Source of the DNA: Marvania coccoides
Lineage: Eukaryota; Chlorophyta; Trebouxiophyceae; Chlorellales; Chlorellaceae
Direction: 5' to 3'
DNA length: 64,000 nucleotides
Assembly (NCBI GenBank): GCA_963854735.1
Contig: OY978103.1
Location: forward strand, 434,001-498,000
In this document: in pieces, positions 1 to 9,948 of the stretch
How positions within the stretch are numbered: the stretch's first letter is position 1
Layout of the letters: the number at the start of each line of letters is the position of its first letter
The notes under the pieces: generated by a model
What the model saw: the letters and a program-made list of their open reading frames with translations, nothing else
The model's database searches: none
Told to the model about the DNA's origin: nothing
Made by a program: the position numbers and the translations under genes

Positions 1-831
1 GGCCCAAACAGCCACCATCAGCAGCCCTCCAGGCTTGAGCACTCGGTAAAACCCCGCAAGTCCTTCTTTTTCTTCTGGGAAGAACATCAGTCCCAGGGAG
101 CAGGTGACGGCGTCGCAGGAAGCATCCGCGAAGTCACTCAAATTTTGACCGTCGGCCTGCAGTCGCAAAACACGAAAACAAAAAATCAATTCGAGCTTAA
201 TCCAAGACGAGCTTTTATTATCCTCGGCGTGCACTGGTATATGAAAAAAATTGCCCCCCCTCCCCCCCCAAATCAGTTATTGCCCATAACTTCCCCCAGT
301 TTCATGTGTTGCTCATTACCTGCTGGAAGGTGATGTTCTTGATTTCAGCACGCTCAGCACGCGCCGTACCCAGCGGGAGGTATGTCTCAGCGATGTCAGT
401 AGCAATCACTGAAGCGGAGGGCAGCAGCTTGGCCAGCGACATGCCGGGCTCGCCAGAAGCCGCTGCGATGTCGAGAATGACTGCGCCGGCTTTGCCTTCC
501 ATGGCTGGCACCACAATTTTCACAAACTGCTCGTGAACTTCTGGCATGAAGTCTTCTGAAAGCACGATTTCAGAGTAGCCATGGGCAAAGATCTCCCACT
601 TTTCTTTTTCTTTGGCCCGCAGAGTCTCCTGCAAAGGGAAAGTTGTTGCACGATGGGCTTGGCTTTAGTACTGAAATTATTTGATGTACAAAAGAATAGC
701 GGCTCAAGAGAGGGCGGTGAGCGGGCGAATAAAGAAGAAGGAATACGGCAATGTGGATTAACGACCATTGATCTCACAAATGTGAGATATACCAGTTTCC
801 AGCGTCTACTCACGCTGGTTGTGCGGTCCAT
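1..831 (-). CDS. Class I SAM-dependent methyltransferase (3' end outside window)
   Basis: Partial gene on the minus strand. Exons are 831-814 (start, six residues MDRTTS), 628-320 and 156-1, joined in phase by GT-AG introns. The reading frame runs off the left edge. The central exon holds a Rossmann motif I (LDIAAASGEPG) followed by an acidic loop (ATDIAETYL), the usual S-adenosylmethionine site. The last visible exon carries the post-I segment (CDAVTCSLGLMFFPEE) and the LKPGG turn typical of methyltransferase families 11 and 25. The methyl acceptor cannot be told from this part. The family call is firm. The short first exon rests on splice consensus only (AGC/gtgagt and tgcag/GAG) and could be wrong. 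Confidence 0.8.
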
Positions 832-1130
832 GGCGAATGCTAGTGTTTTTATTAATAGGTATTTAAATCGAGTTTGGCACAATAGGATGATCTGATCCGG
901 CAACGAGATGACCTGCTCCAATCTCACAAATAAACTCAATTTTTTATTAATATACACATTAAATGAATTAAACGCTTTTTTCTCCTTACGTCATTCATGC
1001 TGCCATTCATTCACGAGGGTTTTAGGGGTTTAGGCTGGTATGGAAGCTGTTCCGACCCCAATAAGCCGGTTGAAGGGAAACACGGCAATGTAGTCTTCAG
1101 AGAAGACGGTCGGTTTGGAAAAATTTGATC

Positions 1131-1188
1131 ACTCTGGCCTGGCGGCGAGAACAGCCCGGAAAGAAGCTAAACACAAAAGGCATCAAAG
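1131..1188. repeat. Dispersed 58-nt repeat, copy 1
   Basis: This stretch aligns without gaps to 56211-56268 in the same orientation with about 8 mismatches in 58 positions. It begins actctggcctggcggcgaga and ends with ctaaacac and ggcatcaa blocks. Weaker similarity continues leftward for roughly 50 bases in both copies. Each copy lies 300-430 bases upstream of the start of a minus-strand gene (831 and 55782). It could be an old mobile-element remnant or a shared promoter module. Confidence 0.6.
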
Positions 1189-2177
1189 ATGTTTCGCCAC
1201 ATTCTCACTTTTCGTCCGAAATTGTTGGTTCCTTCGACCATTTTGGACACCTTACTAACACCAGCAACACAAACTTCGCGGATTTGCAGGAACGCAGGAT
1301 TTGACATCTTCATTGATTTGCTTATGATACTCTTCGAAGGAGCCACAATTGTTCGGACACACCACCATTTAAGTAGATTTAGGTTACAACTCGTGGGTTC
1401 CCCAGGATTTTTCCGCGGGTGCTTCGCGGGAATAGTGAAAATTGTTTCAGGGGGACTCACCTACAAAAATGCGGCAGAAAGACGCTGGTACGCAAGCATA
1501 AAGATGTGGGCTGTCTCGTAACCATGCCAGAGTGTAGGCAAAGTGTTCAGAGATGGATTTATTTGGGCGGAGGGGGCGGAGGGGGGATCGTGAGCTGTCG
1601 GGGACAAGCAGGCAAACGAGAGAAAACAGAATTTTCTTCATCTGAAGAGCTGTGGCGAGATAGAAACATAGTCTGACCAGGAGAATGGAGTTGTTGAAGA
1701 AGAAAAAAGCTGTCTTGTCAAATCGAGATGTCGGCCCGAGAACACTTCGCCGTCACCTTGATGCCGCCGCCACGGGCCGTCACCTTGAAGGTGCAGCACC
1801 TATACCAACAGCCCCAAGGCAGCTTTAGCAAGTGTTTTGGCTCGGTTCGAGCTCCACATGTTCCCGTCTCCATAAATGACAGAATACAATGTAACGTGTC
1901 ATATAACAATGTAACGTCAGGAATAAAAGAAGATCTGCGAAAACGCCTATTTGCCACAAATTCGCAGCGTTTCCGTGCATATCCTAAAATTTTCAAGAGC
2001 CAGAAAATTCATATTCCGAAAGCTGCACACGCGGGCCTCCGTGCAAAATTTGAGATCGCGATTTCAGTCACATCGGGAGGATGGAAGCGTGGGCCCTGGC
2101 GCGATTCAACAATATAGATATAGGATATTATCTCAATCTTAGCATCGGTAAGGCGCCTCCTTTATCTCCTGGCCCTC

Positions 2178-2183
2178 TATAAA
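2178..2183 (+). promoter_or_regulatory. TATA-like element of the first CID-like gene
   Basis: A tataaa hexamer lies about 90 bases before the start codon at 2268, in a pyrimidine-rich leader. The position is reasonable for a TATA box with a short 5' UTR. The evidence is sequence only. Confidence 0.35.
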
Positions 2184-2267
2184 TTTTACCGACGTTTTCT
2201 TCCAACCCCCTGCCTGCCGGATCCGTCAATTTTAGAATCCCCTCATTCTCAGTCAAGCAGCAGCTCA

Positions 2268-3400
2268 ATGGACAGCGCGGGCGACATCGGCATCGATCCA
2301 GAAGGTAAGGAAAAAATAAATTCGGGGCATGTCTGCGTATCTGTATCCGTACCGTATTTTAATTGTTGATCGCTTTATGCCCCCTCTTGTTACCCCCAAA
2401 TTTCGCAGTCATATTGGCCCAACTTCGGGCCCTTCAGCTGCATCACGATGCATCAACTCCACCGAGCCTTACCAGCCAGCAGTCCTCCTCCTCGTGGCCC
2501 CTCAGTGGGCATATGGACGCTGGAATACTGGGAGCGACTTTTCACCCACAGCCGCCCCAAACGCTGCAGCAGCAGAGCCTCAGGGGCATGGGCGTGCTAG
2601 CGGCAGCGCAGGAGCAGAGTAACCATCAGAAACCGCCCCAGATGGCTCGGCGAAGCAGCTCCATTCTTCGCACGATCTACGTCAACGGACTGAGCCCTTT
2701 TCAGACGGAGGATGAGCTCACCGCCTTCTTCTCTTGCTGTGGAGCCGTCTCTGATTGCCGCATCTGCAGCGACGCCAACCTTAAATCCACCCGCTTCGGT
2801 TTTGTCGAGTTTGAGGACGACGCCAGCGCGCTGCGAGCATTGTCCCTCACCGGCAGCGTCCTTCGCGGCTCCCCAATCTGCGTGTTTCCTTCCAAGACCG
2901 CTATCGTCCCCATCAAAAATCTCAACATGCCGCGTTCAGAGGAGGAGCGCGCTGCTGTAGCACGCACCGTGTACATTAACAATATTTCAAGAGGCATCGA
3001 GCGGGACCGCCTTCATTCTTTCTTTTCCGGTCTGTGCGGCGCCATTACAAAACTCCGCCTCCTTGGCGACGAGCATCACGAGACCAAGATCGCGTTCATC
3101 GAGTTTTCTACCCTGGAAGGAGCCACCATGGCGCTGCGGTGCAGCGGCGTGATACTTGGTGGTCTGGCGCTGCGCATCAGCCCCAGCAAAACTCCAGTGA
3201 GGCCGGGGAAAGGTGTGGTGAAAAGCGGGCAGCAGATGAAGCTGCAGCAAGTGCCGCAGGAGGTGCCGCAGCAGTTTGCAATGCCTGGGAACCTGCAGGC
3301 GCTGCCGCCGTTGCCGCTGGCCGCAGTAACCACTCCCCAAGGACTGTCGGTACTGCCTCCGCTCTCCCAAATGCCATGGCCAGCACTTCAGGCCCCGTAA
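2268..3400 (+). CDS. Two-RRM RNA-binding protein, CID8-13-like (tandem copy 1)
   Basis: Exons 2268-2304 and 2409-3400 give about 342 residues. Two RNA-recognition motifs lie at roughly residues 99-175 and 194-272. RRM1 has RTIYVNGL as RNP2 and TRFGFVEF as RNP1; RRM2 has RTVYINNI and TKIAFIEF. The spacer SKTAIVPIKNLNMPRSEEER and the closing SPSKTPVRP are characteristic of the plant CID8-CID13 family (CTC-interacting-domain proteins, which bind poly(A)-binding protein). The N-terminal 90 residues are low complexity. I see no clear PAM2 motif there, unlike land-plant members. The C-terminus is rich in Gln and Pro. A paralogue with the same intron position follows at 4438. The role in RNA binding is from family knowledge; target RNAs are unknown. 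Confidence 0.85.
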
Positions 3401-4437
3401 ATGCAGAGGCCACCTTTCATTTAATGACGAGTTCATTTTTGCATGGTCCACACCTTGACTTAAAATCAGTACATACGTACATACATAACAGGGTTTAAAA
3501 TCCGCACAAAACGGCAAATACAATAATTATGCTAATAAAATTCGTTTATGGATTAACATTTGCTATCTTGACTTTCTGGTGTGGGCAGTTTATATTGTCG
3601 TAGCAGCCATTCACAGAAAATGCCTGCTTGGTTTAATCTCTCCCCCCCTTCCTTCTCATTTTTTTCCAACTTGCTAACCCATTATGTTGTTACGCTTGCC
3701 AGAAACTCTGGTATTCGATCTGCCCTCGGAAGAGTGCCCCTGGGAGGTCATGAAGCGGCAGGGCGTCTCTCTGTGAATTCTCAGCTTTCTGGTTTCTTCT
3801 TATTCTTGGGACACAAGGTGAACATTGCAATATTGAATTGCAAAAAATTAAGTTTCCATGCATACGGAGTTGGACGAGCAGGTCACAGTTTTTTTTGAAA
3901 CAAATTTAGGCGACGGTGCCGCTGGCTCTCGTTGCAGCTGCCACCAGAGTGGCCACCAGAGGTGGGTCTTTAGGAGAAAGCGTGGTAGACATCCTAAAGG
4001 TTGTCAGCTTCTGACGCCTAGTAACGCCGATTCTATTCGATCGTCCCCCCTCCCGCACGCTACGGTACAAAAACAGAAACGTCTCTGCCGGGAAAATAAG
4101 AAACCGACAACAGAAAAAAACGCTGGGATTTAACCATATTTCTCACATTTTTAAATAATTCATTGTTATTTAGACTGTATATTGGTGCAAGACGTGGGGG
4201 AGGGTCTCTTTTTGCCGACCCGATCGAACTTGATTTTTTGTGTGTGCCGAATTAAGACGATGGAGGCGTGGTCTCTGGCTTGCTTTACACGCAGCGACCT
4301 CGAATATTTTGTTACGGATACGCATTTTGGTAAGCGCCGCTCTGGTTCTCTAGTATTTCATTTTTCCCCCTCATATACCCCTCGTTGTAATCCCGTACTA
4401 TGTAGACTCCCCCGGTTCTACCACCAGCTGCAGCACC
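3401..4437. other. Spacer between tandem CID-like genes
   Basis: About 1 kb with no supportable gene. It holds a short copy of the family-2 LINE tail at 3463-3520 and otherwise AT-rich, T-run-rich sequence. The open frames at 3581-3898 and 3858-4133 have no recognisable domain and look accidental. Confidence 0.5.
3463..3520 (-). repeat. Short family-2 LINE 3'-end copy
   Basis: A run of (CATA)-type units followed by a block containing TTTAAAATCCGCACAAAA. This matches, in reverse orientation, the 3' end of the LINE fragment at 51990-52475 (tail unit ATGT, preceding block TTTGTGCGGAC). Only about 30 non-tail bases are present, so it is an extremely 5'-truncated insertion. It lies just past the stop codon of the first CID-like gene, probably within its 3' UTR. 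Confidence 0.55.
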
Positions 4438-5332
4438 ATGGAGAGCGCCAGCGACATTCCCAGCGATCCCGAAGGTAAAGACTCAATCTTTTTTTGCGAA
4501 CATGCTCTTCGAGTCCAGTTCTTAGACTCTTTTCACAGCGCCCGCTCAAAAGTGCCCTTTTATTCCCCTCATCAATACCGCAGTCATTTTAGCACAGCTC
4601 CGGGCCCTTCAGCTTCAAACCGATGTCCTCACCCCACCAACCTCTGCCACCCCACAGTCCTCTGGCCCGTACTCCCTCTTCAGCGCTCCCTCTTCAGGGA
4701 TGATTGGAGCAGCAACTCCAAATCTCCATCTGCAGCCACCCCCGCTGCTGCAACAACCCAACTCCATTATTCGTACGGTATATATTAACGGGTTGGACCC
4801 CTTCCAAACCGAAGCAGAGCTCATCGCCTTCTTCTCGTGCTGCGGAGCCGTCTCAGACTGCCGCATCTGCAGCAACATCAACCAAAAGGCCACCCGCTTC
4901 GGTTTTGTCGAGTTTGAGGACGACGCCAGCGCGCTGCGAGCATTGTCCCTCACCGGCAGCGTCCTTCGTGACTCCCCAATCTCCGTTTTCCCGTCCAAGA
5001 CCGCCATCGTCCCCATCAAAAATCTCAACATGCCGCGTTCAGAGGAGGAGCGTGCTGCTGTGGCACGCACTGTGTACGTGTGCAACATCCACCGCGCTAT
5101 CGAGCGCGACCACCTTCATTATTTATTTTCCGTCATGGGCGCTGTTACAAAACTCCGCCTCCTTGGCGACGAGCATCACGAGACCAAGATCGCGTTCATC
5201 GAGTTTTCTACGCGGGAAGGGGCTGCCATGGCGCTGCTGTGCAGCGGCATGGTGTTAAATGATCGAGCGCTGCGCGTGAGTCCCAGTAAAACTCCGGTGA
5301 AGATGGCCAGAGGAAGAAAGGCAGGAGCGTAG
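4438..5332 (+). CDS. Two-RRM RNA-binding protein, CID8-13-like (tandem copy 2)
   Basis: Exons 4438-4474 and 4584-5332 encode about 261 residues. The first exon (MESASDIPSDPE) and the intron position and phase match the gene at 2268, so this is a tandem duplicate. Both RRMs are kept: RTVYINGL/TRFGFVEF, then RTVYVCNI/TKIAFIEF, with the SKTAIVPIKNLNMPRSEEER linker between them. Much of RRM1 and its linker is nearly identical to copy 1 even at DNA level. RRM2 has diverged more (YLFSVMGAV in place of SFFSGLCGAI). The Gln/Pro-rich C-terminal tail of copy 1 is absent; the protein ends shortly after SPSKTPVK in a basic tail. Likely role: cytoplasmic RNA binding with poly(A)-binding protein, inferred from the family. 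Confidence 0.85.
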
Positions 5333-6235
5333 ATGTGATGCAACTGCATTCCCGCATACCCGCCGTAATACTTGAAATAATGGCGTTCGCTACTGGTTTC
5401 GACCTGTTTAGGACGGGCAACCGTGCAAAAAAAAATGTTTCCCTTTATTTTCACTGCTGAATAAAATTTTCCTGTAGTTTTTCCTTGTTTCCTCCACGGG
5501 TTCTTAACTTTTCTGGGTATTGGGTCTTTTTCCAGTATATTTTTCTTTTTTCCTTTTACTATAATGACAGCAAAAGTACACACTACTCACCTGCTGACTC
5601 AGCTATTCATCGTCGTATACATTTTTCGTTACGTTTTCCGTTACTGAACAGACTTCTCGGATAATTTTTTTTCTTTTTTCTTTTTCTTTTACCATTAAAA
5701 CCATAAAACCATTTGGCAATATACACTCAAAAGTATTGCGGTTTTCTTTTTCTCAATTTTTCACCATTTTTTTCCCTGCACATTGCGAGCACTGTCTGCC
5801 TGAGGTTTCAAGGTTTCAAGATTTCAAGGTTGATATTTGATTACTTATCAAATCATGAAGATTTAAATCAGCAAAAACCAAGAAAGCTTGACGAGGAACA
5901 CACATGTACAGAACACTATGCACTATCCTGCCATCCCTAATACTCTCCTTTCGTCTCGAAGTAATCATTCAACGGCTCCATGCCTCGGCAAATCGCCGAC
6001 TGCTCTCTCTCTCTCTCTCTCAGCTACAGAAAATAGATTTATTTTACAGGGTGACAGGATAAAAGAAACAAGTATTTTCTTTCATGCGCCTAACAATTCA
6101 ATACGAAATGAATTTACGTTGCTGCTGACTCTGACAGCAACAACTGCCATACTAAAACTTAAATAACACAGTTAACTCCCACTTCCCACTCCTCTCCAAA
6201 ATAACCAAATAAATAACCGTTTTTCAAAGGGTAGT
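5333..6235. other. Intergenic region with a CT microsatellite
   Basis: About 900 bases, AT-rich, between the second CID-like gene and the convergent PAM2-protein gene. It contains a (CT)n run at about 6003-6022 and several T runs. I see no coding or RNA gene. Confidence 0.5.
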
Positions 6236-7915
6236 TCACATCCCGCCGCGGCGGGAAGGCGCAAAGCGGCTCAGCCGTGCCCGGCCGCCGGGTGTGTGGT
6301 AAATTGCTGGAGGGCCGTGCTGGTTTGGTCCCTGCTGCTGATACAGGGGGTGGTGGTTGGAGATTGACGCCACCGGTCCCAGTCCTTGAGGGCTCATCAC
6401 CATGGGCAACGCATAGGGCAGCTGCGCGTGCAGCAGCGCGCAGTCGGCAAAGGGGCCCATCATAGGCATTGGGGCGTGCCACAAAGGCGCGGGGCTGCCA
6501 AAAACCATAGGGGCCACTTCTCCAGGAGCCAACCCAGCAAAAATCTATAGAAAAACACAAAAATAATGGATAAAAAGGGTATAAAACTAGGCATAATTGG
6601 GTGACAATAATAGGAGAAAAAAAAATCTTACCTCCATGGGGAGTTGCGAGGGCGGCTGGGTCTTTTGCGGGGTGCGCTCCTCCTCTTGGACTGTAAAGGC
6701 TTTGAGCGCGCCCAGCGCGCGCTCCTGCGCCCGGCGCAGGGTCCGTCGCTGCCTGGCGTTGAGCTTGTTGACGGCGCCCTGCTTGCCTCCATCAGGACCC
6801 TATTCATAGTAAAAGAAGCCCCCATGTTAGGTAAATATTTATCCATTTCGATGATTAATACACTGTACACAAACTCACCGCTTTGCTGGGGCTGGAGGAC
6901 GGTTGGCTGCCTCCCGCTGCCTCGATGGCAGCGTTGATTCCCATACCGTGGGTGTTTGCCAGCGACGCCAGCTCCAGCACCGCCTGAGGGGGCTCCCCAT
7001 AGTACCCTTGGTCCGCGCACCACGCCGCCGCCTCGGCATAGCCAGCGTCAGTAGCAGCAGCAGTGCCCTCGCTCTTCGCTGAGTCGCCGCCCATCAGGCT
7101 GCGCTTGGCTGGGGAGCTGTCGCGGGTGGTTCCGTCGCTGGGGCTGGAGGGCCCCGAGCCGTAGCCCTCCTGCGTGAGGTACTGCGCGAAGATGGCTTTT
7201 CCGGGGCTCATGATGGGCGCTGGAGCAGCGACGGGGCTGCGATGAGGGGAGTGGGGCATGAAAGAGGGGCCAATGGGGGCCACGTCGTTGGCCCACTGCT
7301 TGTGGTGGAGGGGGGTGACGGGCGCGGAGTGCACGGCGCCGTGGTGCATGGGGGAGAAGGCGATTGGGTAGTACACAGGGAAGTAGTAATCGGAGGAGGA
7401 GAGGCTGGAGTTGTCAGACATGGCGCGAGACATGTCGGAGTGGGAGCGCTGGGCCATCCACAGCGCGGCGAGGTTGGAGGGGCTGGGGGTACAAATGCCC
7501 TGGCTTGGCGTGAAGGGAACTGCAGGGTGGGAGGGAGAAAAAATCAGGCAAAAGGCGTCAATGGGATGAAGTGTCGAGGTGAGGACGAAGGTGGGGTGTG
7601 AAATTGAGGCGCGGCCGCATAAATACCATAGTCTAGAGTCTCGTAGACGTCTCGTGTCTTAATCGGCTTCACCGGGCTCGCCGATCGCTGCGGAAATAAA
7701 GGACATGGTGGGGTTAGTTATGGATGGTCGGGGAGCTTGAAACCCGCCGATGACGGCCCGGTTCCAATTCTAAACCCAACGAGAGGTATTTATTGATTCA
7801 TACTTACCTTTGCGGCGACTGGCGTGGTAGCTAGAGGATTGAATTCGGTCGCTTTCGCGGACAGGCTCTTGACGAGGTTCTCCGCGGCGCCGCCCGATCG
7901 GCCATCAGGATTCAT
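6236..7915 (-). CDS. PAM2-motif protein of unknown function (PABP interactor candidate)
   Basis: Five exons on the minus strand: 7915-7808, 7687-7627, 7519-6879, 6799-6632 and 6544-6236. All junctions are in phase and give about 428 residues. Residues 18-27 read LSAKATEFNP, which fits the PAM2 consensus LxxxAxEFxP bound by the MLLE domain of poly(A)-binding protein; LATTP follows. The rest is mostly disordered, rich in Ser, Pro, Gly and Ala. It includes a conserved-looking KTRDVYETLDYVPFTPSQ stretch, a basic helix around NARQRRTLRRAQERALGALK, and a Pro/His/Met-rich C-terminus. No enzymatic or RNA-binding fold is visible. Plant PAM2 proteins are called CID proteins; two CID8-13-like genes lie directly upstream. 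PABP binding is inferred from the motif. The identity beyond that is unknown. Confidence 0.72.
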
Positions 7916-8625
7916 TATATTCATTTTATTGCGAATCCAATTTATTTTATTTTTATCTCTTCGAGAGAGCTTTTTTGACGACTTAACCGCCCGGTTGGTT
8001 GGAAAAACTTTCTTAAATTTTCAAGCTTGTGTCCGCGAAGAGCGCTTTTAGCGTTGGCTGGCTTGTTTTAGAAGCCTTTTCAACACGGCCCAGCCTGAGG
8101 ACCCCAGTTCGAAGGTCCTCAGGTCGGGCCCCCAAAAAAATATTCCCCATGATTGCGCCATTTTCGCTCGATCGCAGAAAGCGCAGCCGCTGCGGCTGCA
8201 ACGACGCTGAGAATGTTCCCAATTTAATACCTCCACTACCTCTTTGACGGCTGCACCGTGGCAATGGGAGTGCTGGCCGTGATGCACTCATCGGGCGCCG
8301 CCGCCGCCCCTCCTCAAAGGCGGTCCTTTCGCCCTTTGTGAATGTCCCTCCTGGGGTCCAACCACTCCATGCTAGGGTACTGAGCCTAGTAGCTCTGGCT
8401 GTGACAGCACCCACGACCGAAAGTTAACCCAGTGGATGCATTTCCAGCAGAGGGTGGCGTCATTATAATTTTTTAGAGGGGCACGACGCTCCCCCAATTA
8501 ATGCCATATAAACACAAACGCAATGCATCAGACGCATGCCGCGATGAATGCACCCTCCAAAATCCATACGATTTCGATTATTGAGCAGAATTCAGTCTTT
8601 TAACAGTCAAAATTTCCATTGCTTG
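7916..8625. other. Intergenic region with a strong hairpin
   Basis: About 700 bases upstream of the PAM2-protein gene and downstream of the CDIN1-like gene. The one notable structure is the inverted repeat at 8087-8130. No coding region is supported. Confidence 0.5.
8087..8130. repeat. 17-bp-stem inverted repeat (hairpin)
   Basis: CCTGAGGACC (8094-8103) pairs perfectly with GGTCCTCAGG (8114-8123) around a 10-nt loop, ccagttcgaa. The stem extends outward through GGCCC/GGGCC with one mismatch and one G-T wobble. On the minus strand it lies about 170-215 nt before the start codon at 7915, so it may sit in that gene's 5' UTR or promoter. The loop's GTTCGAA recalls a tRNA T-loop, but no tRNA fold surrounds it. 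Confidence 0.6.
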
Positions 8626-9948
8626 TCACGAGCCAATCAGCGGCAGTTGGCGCTCATTATTCAGCAGCTGACCTATGCCGCCAGCTCCTCCACCACTTTT
8701 ACCCCCCTCTGCCGCTGCCAGGTCCAGCTGCGGCAGCGTTGTGATGTCTGCCGCCTTGGGAAAGTCTTCTACCAGCAAAACGTCACTGTCTCCCTCGTGC
8801 AGGTGTGCCAGGTAGCCGTGCCAGTAGATGACCATCCCTGGGCCGTAGCGGTTGACGTAGCGCTGAAACTGCTCCGTCTCTTGCTGCCTAGCACAAATTA
8901 AAATGAAAGCGGCAGGACGTGGCTGAGATATATCAAATTACCATCAGAATCACGAATTTTTAACGAAAATCGAAAATGCAGAGAATCCCAAACAGAACTC
9001 AAATATATCTAGTCCAATAAACACTCATAGTAATATGAAAAAATAGTAAAAAACTTTCCCGGCTCCCACCGCTCTCTCTCTTACCTGTGCTGCCGTTCGT
9101 CTCCAAACGTGGCCTTGCTGTCTATCCAGCACACCACGCGCCCCTGCACCGCCATTGGCACCCTCAGCCGCGCGTCCGGGGTCTTGATGAAGCCATCCTG
9201 GCGCAGCGCCGACTCGGTCCAGAACGATATGCCTGCTGCTGTCAGACGCTCGTAAAGCTTCACTTCGTACTGCTGGCCCGCTGCATTGCGTGCTGCGTCC
9301 GACGAGGGACCGCACACCGCGTCGCACTCCACGCACCGTGCCACGTCAGCCTGCAGGCGGCTCAAAAACGCTGCACCGGCGGCAGCTGGGTCGGCAGGCA
9401 GCGGGGTCTTGCCTTGCAGCAGCGCCTGCTGCGCTGCTTCCAAGGAGACGAGGCGGGGGAGGCTGGCGGGGTCGCGAAGGAGCTCTGTGGTGCGTTTTGG
9501 GGCGTGGAAGCCGAGCGGAAGCTGCTCAAGGAGGCGGCGCAGCACCGTGCATGGCGGCAAATTTGCCTCGTAGCATAGCGTCAGCAAATCAGCGCCTGGT
9601 TATTGTGGACAGGGGGGTATTGGTTTATTCAAAGGTTGTTTTTGTATACGCGAAATCAAAACAGGTTATATAGGGCGCGAAGAAGAGGGTAGGAACTGCT
9701 TTTCTCCGCCTTGAAAAAACAAATCATCATTCCTTGCCTGCTAGATAGCGCTGCGCGAGCTCCGGCGCGGCGGCCCGCAGCGCGCTGTGGGACTTTATGA
9801 CCCTGGCTTGTACCTCCTGCGAGTAGATGCTATGCACAGTGTCTAGAGAGACGGAGAACCGCTTTGCAAGGGCGGGGAAATGGGGGCAGGCGCTGGCGGG
9901 CACGGCTCGAAGTGTTTCGGCTAGGGCGGTGTAGACAGCGAGCTCCAT
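8626..9948 (-). CDS. CDIN1: CDIN1 (C15orf41)-type TPD-domain nuclease
   Basis: Three exons, 9948-9738, 9595-9085 and 8887-8626, give about 327 residues. The order of conserved parts matches animal CDIN1, the protein linked to congenital dyserythropoietic anaemia type I. These are an N-terminal helical region (VHSIYSQEVQARVIKSH), a middle LRDPASLP segment, then the PD-(D/E)xK-like core with KTPDARLRVP near residue 209 and WIDSKATFGDE near residue 229, and finally YVNRYGPGMVIYWHGYL. The TPD and SKATFGDE residues are the presumed nuclease site. A Gly/Gln-rich tail of about 30 residues extends beyond the animal protein, which is 281 residues long. Intron 1 uses a GC donor (GCAG/gcaagg) with no GT alternative. 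The partner Codanin-1 is not in this window. The family call is very firm. Confidence 0.92.

Larger units (their letters stand above)
832..2267. other. Intergenic region between divergent genes
   Basis: About 1.4 kb between the methyltransferase start (minus) and the first CID-like gene (plus). It contains one copy of a dispersed 58-nt repeat (1131-1188) and a TATA-like stretch at 2178-2183 near the CID-like start. The open frames here (for example around 1189-1521) show no domain, no codon bias like the neighbours and no convincing splice partners, so I assign no gene. Confidence 0.5.

Noticed and set aside
1189..1521. Open frame of 110 codons in the intergenic region
   Set aside because: No domain, codon use unlike neighbouring genes, no splice context, and it begins inside or beside a dispersed repeat.
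8104..8113. Possible tRNA T-loop (GTTCGAA) in the hairpin
   Set aside because: No acceptor, D or anticodon arms can be drawn around it.
9087..9673. Long plus-strand frames opposite the CDIN1-like exon
   Set aside because: They are antisense shadows of a GC-rich coding exon; the minus strand carries the recognisable family motifs.
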